Part shown: piece by piece, positions 26,826-34,657 of the stretch
Numbering within the stretch: position 1 is the stretch's first letter
How the letters are laid out: each line of letters begins with the position of its first letter
Assembly (NCBI RefSeq): GCF_036924715.1
Contig: NZ_JAZHSB010000001.1
Span: 1,851,001-1,915,000, forward strand
Source: Bradyrhizobium sp. AZCC 1721
GTDB taxonomy: Bacteria; Pseudomonadota; Alphaproteobacteria; Rhizobiales; Xanthobacteraceae
Direction: 5' to 3'
DNA: 64,000 bases
Notes under the pieces: model-generated
What the model was told of the DNA's origin: nothing
The model's input: only the letters and a program-made list of their open reading frames with translations
The model's database searches: none
Position numbers and translations under genes: made by a program

Positions 26826-26990
26826 GACGATCTCCTCGATGATTGTTTGAAGACAAAAAGTGACGCCATGAGACCTGTTGATCGTTCGATCACAGACCCG
26901 CTGACGCAGGGGAGGAACGGATGGCAATCAGATCGCGGTGGCTTGCCGGAGGACGTCAGGTCTCCGTGATTTGAGTGCTCATCCGAAACC

Positions 26991-27020
26991 AGCTACGGGG
27001 GATGGGGCGATTTGGTTACA
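26991..27020 (-). promoter_or_regulatory. ECF-type promoter of bufA2
   Basis: The minus strand reads TGTAACC, 16 nt beginning AAATC, then CGTAGCT, the same as the bufA1 promoter except for one -35 base and the inner spacer. The -10 block is 166 nt upstream of the bufA2 ATG, implying a long leader. The rest of 26826-27211 shows no gene. Confidence 0.72.
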
Positions 27021-27027
27021 GAGTTTC

Positions 27028-27045
27028 AAAAGAAAATTTTCTTTT
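27028..27045. promoter_or_regulatory. 18-bp perfect palindrome just upstream of the bufA2 promoter
   Basis: AAAAGAAAATTTTCTTTT is fully self-complementary and lies 7 bp upstream of the -35 block on the minus strand. It may be a regulator-binding site or an AT-rich UP-like element. bufA1 lacks an equivalent. Confidence 0.4.
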
Positions 27046-27211
27046 TTGCGGTTGAACATCCCGTCCATGTCTAACCCCGGCGGCTTGAGAGTATTTCATT
27101 TGCGTGCAGCAGTGATCTCCGCAAGCGCGCGCCGCGCAGAAAGCGCGGCGCTTCAAGGGATTAGCGCAAGCATCGGCGGTCGTTTGCGTTGCACAACGAA
27201 ATTCGATCCAG

Positions 27212-28996
27212 CTACCCCCGCACAGGCTTCAGCTTCGCCATCTGCGTGACCGTGGCCCGCAACTCCTCGGCGTTGAAGGACGGAAACGAGCAGATGCGGT
27301 TGCTGCAGGCGAACGCCGCCGGTTCGCCGAGATCGGGATATTCGACGTCGGGGTTGGGCAGCTTGCCCTCGCGCAGATCGAGCCACTCCAGTCGCTTGTA
27401 GCGGGCCGGCAGCGCGCGAGCCAGCACATGCAGGTTTTTCGCGCGGGCGTCGTCCTTGTGTCCGACGATTGTCACGTGGGTGGGCTCGACCGCGAGTTCT
27501 TCGTCGGCGAGCAGAACGCCGGGCAGGGGACGCATCATCCCGGCCGAAGCGCTGGCGAGATAGCTCATCGCATGCGTGGCCTCTTCGCGATAGGCCTCGT
27601 TGCCGAAGTAGCGGTTGAGCAGGTTCATGAAGCGGGCGACCGCGACCTGATCGTCGATCAGCTTGGCGGGCTTGGCGAGCACACCGGTTTTGCCTTCCGC
27701 CGTCTTCGAGGTCACGAAGCCGCCGGCCTCATCATGGAAGGTCGCGACGAATTCGCCGGCCTTGGCGGCTCTGGTGAGCCAGTCGCGATTTCCCGTGGCG
27801 GCATAGAGATCGAGAAAGGCATGGCCCATCGCCAGCGTGTCGCCGATGAATGGCCCGCCGCGATCCTTCTCGCCATGACGGAAGCCGCCATCGGGGAGCG
27901 CGCGGTTGTCGATCACCCATTTCGCCGCGCGTTCTGCGGTCACCAGCATCTTCGGATCGTTGGTGACGTTGTAGTAGGCCGAAAGCCCCGAGATCGCCCA
28001 GCCGTTTTCGCGCGCATACAGATTCTTGTCGATGCGCGGCATGCCAAGCTTGCGTCGCTCGCCGTCCGATAGCGCGTAGTATGTGTGCCCATCGGTGTCG
28101 TGATCGAGATCGGCATCCTGGCTGACATAGAACGCGCCGTTCGGGCTCTTGAGAAACTCGGCGAGATAGCGTTCGATGTTGCGTGCGGCGGCAAGATATT
28201 TCGGATCCTTCCACAGCGCATAGGCCTGGCTGTATTGCCGGAGATATTGCGCCTGGAACGACATGATCTTTTCGAAATGCGCCTGCGTCCAGGAGCCCGC
28301 TTCGGAATACTGGTACACGCCGCCCCAGACCGGATCGATCAGCGCGATGGCGGCATCGAGCGTCTGCTGGGCGCGCTTGGCCGCCATGGCGTCGCCGGAC
28401 TCGGCGCGGGTGATCGCAAGGTCTATGCTGTCGGCGTCGATGTATTTCTGGTTCTCGCCCCAGCCGCCGAGTTTTTCCTCATAGGATTCATCGACATTCG
28501 TCGTCAGCGCAGCGCGCTGTTCCTTGTCGAGGAAGGCGGAGGTCGATGGCTTCACCTCAAAGGCTTCGCCGACTGACGGTCCGGGCGAGGGATCGTCGAT
28601 GATCGCCTTGAGCAGCGCCTGCATCCGCTCGGGCTCGATATATCCCCTGATCTTGGCGATCTCGGTGCCGTCGGGGCCGAACACGATGGTCGCCGGCCAG
28701 CCCCAGTCGCCATAGCGGCTCGACAGATCGGGGTTGGCGTCCTGATCGACCCGCACCGGAAGATATTTCGCGGCGAGCAATTCCCTGACCTCGGGATTGG
28801 CATAGGTCGTCTTCTCCATGACGTGGCACCAGTGGCACCACACCGCCTCGAGATCGAGAATGACGAAACGCTGTTCGGCCTGCGCGCGCGCGAACAGATC
28901 GTCGCTCCAGTCGCTCCATTTGGGCCCGTCCGAAGCAAACGACGGCGATGCCGCTAGCGCGGCAAGTGCGAAGGCGGCAATGCGGACGAATTTCAT
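27212..28996 (-). CDS. Exported DUF255 thioredoxin-domain protein (YyaL/SSP411-like)
   Basis: The ATG at 28996 begins a signal peptide, MKFVRIAAFALAALAASPSFA, and was chosen over the longer frame. The mature protein (about 573 aa) has an N-terminal DUF255 thioredoxin-like domain with the redox motif VWCHWCHVMEK, then an (alpha/alpha) barrel region rich in GxGW/GG motifs (YLARFMNLLNRYFG). The family is related to spermatogenesis-associated SSP411; its function is unclear. Placed between DoxX and the Cys-rich bufferin precursors, a periplasmic thiol-redox role is plausible. Confidence 0.87.
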   Translation of the reverse strand: MKFVRIAAFALAALAASPSFASDGPKWSDWSDDLFARAQAEQRFVILDLEAVWCHWCHVMEKTTYANPEVRELLAAKYLPVRVDQDANPDLSSRYGDWGWPATIVFGPDGTEIAKIRGYIEPERMQALLKAIIDDPSPGPSVGEAFEVKPSTSAFLDKEQRAALTTNVDESYEEKLGGWGENQKYIDADSIDLAITRAESGDAMAAKRAQQTLDAAIALIDPVWGGVYQYSEAGSWTQAHFEKIMSFQAQYLRQYSQAYALWKDPKYLAAARNIERYLAEFLKSPNGAFYVSQDADLDHDTDGHTYYALSDGERRKLGMPRIDKNLYARENGWAISGLSAYYNVTNDPKMLVTAERAAKWVIDNRALPDGGFRHGEKDRGGPFIGDTLAMGHAFLDLYAATGNRDWLTRAAKAGEFVATFHDEAGGFVTSKTAEGKTGVLAKPAKLIDDQVAVARFMNLLNRYFGNEAYREEATHAMSYLASASAGMMRPLPGVLLADEELAVEPTHVTIVGHKDDARAKNLHVLARALPARYKRLEWLDLREGKLPNPDVEYPDLGEPAAFACSNRICSFPSFNAEELRATVTQMAKLKPVRG

Positions 28997-29086
28997 GGTA
29001 GCTCCCGGAAGCGTGGCGTTTTCTCCAGCTACGCAGCCAGCGAGATCAGGGCTCAAGCATTGGCCGATGTCACGGGATTGTGAGTG

Positions 29087-29551
29087 TCAGGTTGAAGCTT
29101 TGGGCTGACCGCTGGCATTCAGCAGCAGCCGATCCAGTGAAGCCGCGCCCGGGCCGGCAATCGCAAGCCACATGAAGCCGGCGAAGTAGGCAGCTTCCTC
29201 AAAACCGAGCAGCGTCTCCAGCGAGTCGACATCGCCCCATTTCGCCGACTGGATGGCGACGACCATGACCACCGCCAGCATCGCGGCCGGGATTCGCGCG
29301 AACAGGCCGAGGATCAGCATCGCACCGCCGAAGAATTCGACACCCGCCACAAAGGGGGTGAGGATGTTGGGAAACGGAATGCCCCAGCCGATAAAGTTTT
29401 CGGTGACCTGCGCCAGATGATTGAGCTTGCCCCAGCCGGCCAGCATGAAGGTGTAACCGACGATGAGCCGCATGATCAGGGGGCCGGCCCACGAAAAATG
29501 CGAGGCGATCTGCGCGGGCAGCAGGATGAGCAGATTGACGACGGAATACAT
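29087..29551 (-). CDS. DoxX family membrane protein
   Basis: The ATG at 29551 lies after AAGGGGGTTCGC (a TTG five codons upstream is less likely). The 154-aa protein has four helices and the DoxX pattern PLIMRLIVGYTFMLAGWGKL, NFIGWGIPFPNILTPFVAGVEFFGG and MLILGLFARIPA. DoxX genes often accompany DUF2282-DUF692-DUF2063 loci, which supports a functional link with the bufferin genes downstream. The molecular function is unproven; a quinone-linked thiol oxidation role is commonly proposed. Confidence 0.88.
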   Translation of the reverse strand: MYSVVNLLILLPAQIASHFSWAGPLIMRLIVGYTFMLAGWGKLNHLAQVTENFIGWGIPFPNILTPFVAGVEFFGGAMLILGLFARIPAAMLAVVMVVAIQSAKWGDVDSLETLLGFEEAAYFAGFMWLAIAGPGAASLDRLLLNASGQPKAST

Positions 29552-29674
29552 GCGAACCCCCTTCAAGTATTTTGGCGACGCGAAGCCGCGACCTGCGGCT
29601 ACGTCGCGGCCGCGGTGGCCGCAGTCTGGTCCTGACAGGAATTTCGTTGGCGCCGGCCCGCTTGTTACGGGGCC

Positions 29675-30406
29675 TTAGCCGAAATTTTGCAAGGCGGGGA
29701 AAGTCTCCAGCAGCCAAATGCTGACGTTGGTGACGGCGCCGGTCAGGAAGCCGATGCCGGTGATCACCATCAGGATCCCCATGGCATGCTCGACCTTGGC
29801 GAGGTGTCGCTTCATCCGCGCAAACAGCGAGGAGAACTGCTCGATCATGAAGGCTGCCAGCAGGAACGGGATTCCGAGCCCGGCGGAATAGACCGCGAGC
29901 AGGCCCGCGCCCTTGGTCACGGTGGCCTCGGCGGCCGCAATCGACAGGATCGCCGCCAGAATGGGGCCGATGCAGGGGGTCCAGCCGAAGGCGAAGGCGA
30001 GCCCCATGGCATAGGCGCCCCAGAGGCCGACCGGTTTCGGCATCGGCATCCGCCCCTCGCGCATCAACAGTCCGATCCGGGTCAGGCCGAGGAAGTGCAG
30101 GCCCATGATGATGATCACGATGCCGGCCACGATCGAGAGCTCCGCCGACCAGGCGCGGATCAGGCCGCCGATCAGCGAGGCGCTGGCGCCAAGCGCCACG
30201 AAGACGGTGGAAAAGCCGAGCACGAACATCAGCGCCGAAGCCATCACCGCGCGCTTTGATGCCTGCGTCGTCTCGGCATTGGCGACCTGCTCGATGGTCG
30301 CGCCGGTGAGATAGATCAGATAGGGCGGCACCAGGGGCAGCACGCAGGGGGACAGAAAGCTGACGAGACCGGCAATCAGGGCCGCCGGGATGGAAACATC
30401 GTGCAT
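29675..30406 (-). CDS. ccdA: CcdA-type cytochrome c biogenesis / thiol-reductant membrane protein
   Basis: This 243-aa protein has six helices with the two redox cysteines expected of CcdA: SPCVLPLVPPYLIYLTGA in helix 1 and GWTPCIGPILAAILS in helix 4. CcdA carries electrons from cytosolic thioredoxin to periplasmic thiol proteins. It heads the run of minus-strand genes leading through DoxX and DUF255 to the bufferin locus, and may keep the DUF255 CxxC reduced (inference). A 123-bp gap separates it from DoxX. Confidence 0.92.
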   Translation of the reverse strand: MHDVSIPAALIAGLVSFLSPCVLPLVPPYLIYLTGATIEQVANAETTQASKRAVMASALMFVLGFSTVFVALGASASLIGGLIRAWSAELSIVAGIVIIIMGLHFLGLTRIGLLMREGRMPMPKPVGLWGAYAMGLAFAFGWTPCIGPILAAILSIAAAEATVTKGAGLLAVYSAGLGIPFLLAAFMIEQFSSLFARMKRHLAKVEHAMGILMVITGIGFLTGAVTNVSIWLLETFPALQNFG

Positions 30407-30604
30407 TGCATGACCTTCGAGAATTGCCGCAAGGCATAGCGCCGTCTTCGCTTGTACGGAACAGGCAATCGATAAGTTTCGTCGTCATTACGGCTCAACT
30501 GCGGTCACAGAGCCGTGTCCGGGGCGCCGAAATTGCCTCGCTGGCGAAACAGACGCTGGTATGGTCCCGTATTGCGGTAATCAGACCATCATCGGGACCC
30601 CTGT

Positions 30605-32647
30605 ATGCGCCTCGGCATCCGCACCGCCATTTCCGCCCTCGTGCTGACGTCGATCGTCGTCAGTGCCGTCGGCGTGCATCTTTTGTGGTGGCGCACCGCC
30701 CATCAGGTCAGCCAGACGCTCGCCAACACCATCAACGACCAGATCGTATCCGCGGTCGGCGACGAACTGCAGTCGGTCACGACCGAGGCGCGCTCCTCCA
30801 TGATGGCGGTGCGAACGCTGCTGGCCGAAAAAGTGTTCGACCCGCGCGACGCCCGAAAACGCGAGATCGTTTTCCGCTCGCAGTTGCTGTCGCAACCGAC
30901 GATCTCCTGGGTGGCATTTGGATGGCCGGACGGCTCGTTCTTTGCCGGGCACAAGCTCGGCGACAACGTCATCGAAATGCTCGAAATCACGCCCGACCGA
31001 AATTTGCGCATCAATCGCTACGAATTCGTCGGTAACGATCTTCGGCTCAAGGCGAGCTGGTTCGAAGACACCGACTATTCCGTGCCCGAGCAGGAATGGT
31101 TTCGGGTCGCCAAGGAGACCAACGACGAACACTGGTCGACGCTGACGACGCATCCGCGCGGGGAGCGGCTGGCGGCGGCCTTTTCTGCCCCGATCGAAAT
31201 CGATCAGAAACCGGCCGGCGTCGTTGCGATCATCATTGAGCTGACCCGCGTCTCGAATTTTCTGTCGCAGCTCACGGTCGGCAAGTCCGCGGGCGCCTTC
31301 ATTCTCGAGCGGGACGGCAAGGTGGTGGCCTCGCCCGATCCTGATGCCAGCGAACTGGTGGCGCTGAAGACCGATCATCCGCTGTTTCCGGTCGCCGTCG
31401 AAGCGATCCGGAATGCGGGCAGCGCCTACGAACCCGGCGAGGGCCAGCCGTTCAACACGACGGTGACGCGGGACGGCAAGGCCTATCAGGCCGTGATTAC
31501 GCCGATATCGTTTCCGGGCTGGTCGCTGGTTACGGTGGTGCCGGAATCGGAATTTCTCGGACCGGTTCAGATGACGATCCGAAACCTGCTGATCGGGCTT
31601 GCGGTGCTGATCGTTTTTGCCGGGCTATTGTCGGCATGGCTCGCCCAGCGCCTGATCGCAGCTCCCCTGATCAAGGTGGTGAACGAGATCAGGCATGTGG
31701 AGCGTTTCGACCTCGACAAGGTGCAGCGGCATCCGTCGCGGCTGGCCGAGATCGGAAACCTGTCGGGCGCGATCGGCGACATGGCGCAAGGGCTTGCCGC
31801 TTTCGGAAAATACATTCCGGCCGACCTGGTCAAACGGCTGATCAGCGACGGCAGCGGCGCGCGGCTTGGCGGCGCGGTGCGGCCGATGAGCGTGATGTTC
31901 ATCGATCTGGCCGGCTTCACCGGCATATCGGAGCGGCTCGGCGACCGCATCATCCCGCTGCTGTCGCGCTATTTCGATTGCGTCTCGGCGCAGATTCAAA
32001 ACCAGAACGGCACCATCGACAAATTCATCGGCGACGCCGTGATGGCGTTCTGGGGTGCGCCGTCGCCCAACCCCGATCATGCCGTTGATTGCTGCCGGGC
32101 GGCCTTGGCGTGCCGGCGCGCGGTGGAGGAGGCAGGTCTCGTCGACGACTACGGTCGGCCGGTCAGGATCCGCATCGGCATCAATTCCGGCGACATGCTG
32201 GTCGGCAATATCGGATCGGAGGTGCGGCTGAACTACACCGTGATCGGCGATGCCGTGAATATTGCGAGCCGGCTGGAGAGCACCAACAAGGCGTACGGCT
32301 CCACGATCATCATCGGCCCCGAAACGCGAAGGCTCGCCGGGAAGAGCATCGTGGTTCGCGAACTCGACCGGCTGGCGGTCTATGGCCGTGTTGGCGGTTT
32401 GCAGATCTATGAATTGCTTGATATGGCCGGCGATATCGGTGCACCCGCCTGGGTGGCTTCGTACGAGGCCGGCCTTGCCGCCTGGCGGGCGCGGGATTTC
32501 TCGGCTGCAATCGGCGCGTTCGAGAAGGTGCTGGAAATCCGCGAGCACGATGCAGCGTCGGCGACGATGATTGAGCGCTGCAGGCAGCAGCTCGAAAATC
32601 CGGCCGGCGAAGATTGGGACGACACGACGGTGGCGCGGACCAAGTAG
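30605..32647 (+). CDS. Membrane class III adenylate cyclase with a periplasmic Cache-type sensor domain
   Basis: This 680-aa protein has an N-terminal helix (LVLTSIVVSAVGVHLLWW), a large extracytoplasmic region of the double-Cache type (about 40-310), a second helix (IGLAVLIVFAGLLSAWLA), a HAMP-like linker and a C-terminal cyclase domain. Catalytic features are intact: metal Asp in MFIDLAGFT and IGDAVMAFWG, the adenine-specifying Lys in DKFIGD, and LNYTVIGDAVNIASRLE. It should make cAMP in response to an external ligand. It is divergent from ccdA. Confidence 0.9.
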   Translation: MRLGIRTAISALVLTSIVVSAVGVHLLWWRTAHQVSQTLANTINDQIVSAVGDELQSVTTEARSSMMAVRTLLAEKVFDPRDARKREIVFRSQLLSQPTISWVAFGWPDGSFFAGHKLGDNVIEMLEITPDRNLRINRYEFVGNDLRLKASWFEDTDYSVPEQEWFRVAKETNDEHWSTLTTHPRGERLAAAFSAPIEIDQKPAGVVAIIIELTRVSNFLSQLTVGKSAGAFILERDGKVVASPDPDASELVALKTDHPLFPVAVEAIRNAGSAYEPGEGQPFNTTVTRDGKAYQAVITPISFPGWSLVTVVPESEFLGPVQMTIRNLLIGLAVLIVFAGLLSAWLAQRLIAAPLIKVVNEIRHVERFDLDKVQRHPSRLAEIGNLSGAIGDMAQGLAAFGKYIPADLVKRLISDGSGARLGGAVRPMSVMFIDLAGFTGISERLGDRIIPLLSRYFDCVSAQIQNQNGTIDKFIGDAVMAFWGAPSPNPDHAVDCCRAALACRRAVEEAGLVDDYGRPVRIRIGINSGDMLVGNIGSEVRLNYTVIGDAVNIASRLESTNKAYGSTIIIGPETRRLAGKSIVVRELDRLAVYGRVGGLQIYELLDMAGDIGAPAWVASYEAGLAAWRARDFSAAIGAFEKVLEIREHDAASATMIERCRQQLENPAGEDWDDTTVARTK

Positions 32648-32751
32648 CCCGACGCGGCTTTGCCGCCTTGCCTGCGAGGGCAGTTTGGCCATAGAGAAGT
32701 GCCGGCCTTGACGCTGCATTCGCCAGCGATCGATAGGGAAGCCGTTCCGCG

Positions 32752-33729
32752 TTGAAAGTGCTGTTGACCCATACGCCGCAGTCGCGCGCCCAGTACTACG
32801 GCGACCGTAGTCTTGCCGGGCTGCAGGCCGTCGCGCAGGTGAAACTGCATGAAGCAAGCGACGCGCTCGACGCGGCTGGCCTGATCGAGGCCGCCCGCGA
32901 TGTCGATATCATCGTGGCCGATCGGCTCACCGCGGGTCCGGGCGAGATATTTTTGAAGCTGCCAAAGCTGCGCGCCTTCGTTCGTTGCGCGGTCGACATC
33001 CGCAACGTCGACGTCGAAGCCGCTTCGGCCGCCGGCGTTCTGGTCACGCGGGCTGGACCCGGTTTCATTCAATCGGTTGCCGAACTCGCGCTCGGCTTCA
33101 TGGTCGATCTGTCGCGCGGGGTTTCACGCGCAACCGCCGACTACCATGCCGGCCGCAAGCCGGAGGTCATCATGGGCCGGCAACTGGCCGGCAGCCGCCT
33201 CGGCATCATCGGCTATGGCAGCATCGGCCGTTACCTGGCTGATATCGCCAAGGTGTTGGGCATGGAAATCATGGTCGCCGATCCCTTTGCGACCGTCAGC
33301 GACGCCGCCATCCGGCATGTGCCGCTCGACGAACTGCTGGCGAACTCCGATTACGTCGTCTGCCTCGCGGTCGCCAACGAGCAAACCGAAAACCTGATCG
33401 GGCAGGCGGCGCTGGCCCGCATGCAGCCGCACGCCTTGTTCATCAACCTCTCGCGCGGCAATCTCGTCGACGAGGCGGCGTTGTCAGCGGCGCTCCGCGA
33501 GAAGCGCATCGCCGGCGCCGCGATAGATGTCGGCCGCGCGCTGGACCAGATGCCGTCGCCGGAGCTCGCAAGCCTGCCGAACGTCATCGCAACCCCACAT
33601 ATCGGCGGCCTGACGCCGCCGGCGATCGAGAGCCAGTCGCTGGAAACGGTGCGGCAGGTGGAGGCCATCATTGCCGGCGAGGTGCCTGCCGGCGCGGTCA
33701 ATACGGATTGTTGGAGGCGACGCCCCTGA
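32752..33729 (+). CDS. D-isomer-specific 2-hydroxyacid dehydrogenase
   Basis: The likely start is TTG at 32752 (AGGGA upstream, no ATG in frame). The 325-aa protein has the NAD-binding motif LGIIGYGSIGRYLADIAKVLG (fewer than 20 quoted: GIIGYGSIGRYLA) with VADP, the catalytic Arg in NLSRGNLVDEAAL and His in TPHIGGLTPP. The segment that normally carries the catalytic Glu reads AAIDVGRALDQMPSPEL, without the usual DVFxxEP Glu, so activity could be altered. The substrate is unknown. Confidence 0.87.
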   Translation: MKVLLTHTPQSRAQYYGDRSLAGLQAVAQVKLHEASDALDAAGLIEAARDVDIIVADRLTAGPGEIFLKLPKLRAFVRCAVDIRNVDVEAASAAGVLVTRAGPGFIQSVAELALGFMVDLSRGVSRATADYHAGRKPEVIMGRQLAGSRLGIIGYGSIGRYLADIAKVLGMEIMVADPFATVSDAAIRHVPLDELLANSDYVVCLAVANEQTENLIGQAALARMQPHALFINLSRGNLVDEAALSAALREKRIAGAAIDVGRALDQMPSPELASLPNVIATPHIGGLTPPAIESQSLETVRQVEAIIAGEVPAGAVNTDCWRRRP

Positions 33730-33800
33730 TGCCGCGATGATCGCAATGCTCGGCCGTGCGGGCGGCCGATTTTAGCCGGCCGGCCGCAGATCCACCGATT

Positions 33801-34337
33801 TCAACCGAAACGATGAGCGCAACGCACCGGCTGGTAGATTTCCTGACTGTTATCTGCGCCGCGCTCGCGGTCGCGATAGGAGCACAGTTTGTTAACAAGT
33901 TGAGCAAAGTCCGATCCGGTATGCATGGCGTCGCTGAATGTCTCCAGCGCATGAAGTGTCTTGAACGACCAGATTGTGCGATACAACCCGCTGTGCTTTT
34001 CGCTAGTTGCTGAAACTGCATAGGTGCCGCGGTAGCTGACGTCATCTGGCTCATATTGTACAATTTTCGTCTCATTGACGATCAGCCAGTTTTTAAACTC
34101 TTCGTGCTTGTCGAATGGAACGTCGTAACCCCATTCAATCACAAGCGCGCCCAGCAGGGTGCTGTCCGCGAGGAGCTGTGTAATCTCTGCCTGGTTCGCA
34201 TCATGCTTGAGGAGATCGCAGAAAGGGAAATAGCCTCCCGATCGCACCTCCGGCTCGATTGGCTTAACGGTTGGAGTGGTTAGCCGGTTGCCTGCGATAA
34301 GGTCGGCAACGAGCCGTGTCGGATCGACGTTGCTCAT
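33801..34337 (-). CDS. Uncharacterised protein, third gene of the radical SAM/PqqD operon
   Basis: The ATG at 34337 follows a strong GAGGAGG that overlaps the stop of the PqqD-like gene, so it is translationally coupled. The 178-aa product has no signal peptide or known domain. The middle (GALVIEWGYDVPFDKHEEFK ... LYRTIWSFKTLHALETFSDAM) looks like a compact alpha/beta fold, perhaps a dimeric ferredoxin-like barrel. The C-terminus ends with a short tail, EIYQPVRCAHRFG. It may be the substrate protein or an accessory factor for the radical SAM enzyme. Confidence 0.7.
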   Translation of the reverse strand: MSNVDPTRLVADLIAGNRLTTPTVKPIEPEVRSGGYFPFCDLLKHDANQAEITQLLADSTLLGALVIEWGYDVPFDKHEEFKNWLIVNETKIVQYEPDDVSYRGTYAVSATSEKHSGLYRTIWSFKTLHALETFSDAMHTGSDFAQLVNKLCSYRDRERGADNSQEIYQPVRCAHRFG

Positions 34338-34348
34338 TTCAGTCCTCC

Positions 34349-34657
34349 TCAATCTGTTACGTTCAACTCAATCAAGCCCTGGTCATGCAAATTCTTGATA
34401 CCAATTGTGAGATGGCGATCGGCCTCGCGCTCGGACATCTGATCCGCTACGCTTTTTCGATACCTTTGCGCAACGTGGTCGGGACTGCTGCCATCGCAAA
34501 GCTCAAATATGAGCCAAGCATTGAGGTTCAGCATGAAGAGTTTCGGCGGATTAGGCCGAAACACCACGCAACTCTTCATCTCTTCAACGGGGCGGACCCG
34601 GAGGTTTGGGGTGTGGCTGTAGCAGCCATTCGGGGAGGACACGCAAGTCGACTCCAT
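34349..34657 (-). CDS. PqqD-like RiPP recognition protein
   Basis: Start at ATG 34657 (102 aa) is favoured; longer frames begin with GTG within the radical SAM gene. The domain has the PqqD pattern: VRPVEEMKSCVVFRPNPP, LFMLNLNAWLIFELCDG and the helical VAQRYRKSVADQMSEREAD. PqqD-like RREs bind leader peptides and deliver them to radical SAM enzymes. The gene overlaps the end of the radical SAM gene by 74 bp. No short precursor peptide is evident nearby. Confidence 0.85.
   Translation of the reverse strand: MESTCVSSPNGCYSHTPNLRVRPVEEMKSCVVFRPNPPKLFMLNLNAWLIFELCDGSSPDHVAQRYRKSVADQMSEREADRHLTIGIKNLHDQGLIELNVTD

Noticed and set aside
28997..29086. A third buf-type promoter upstream of the DUF255 gene
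   Set aside because: CGTAGCT is present with exact spacing, but the -35 block matches only 4 of 7 positions.
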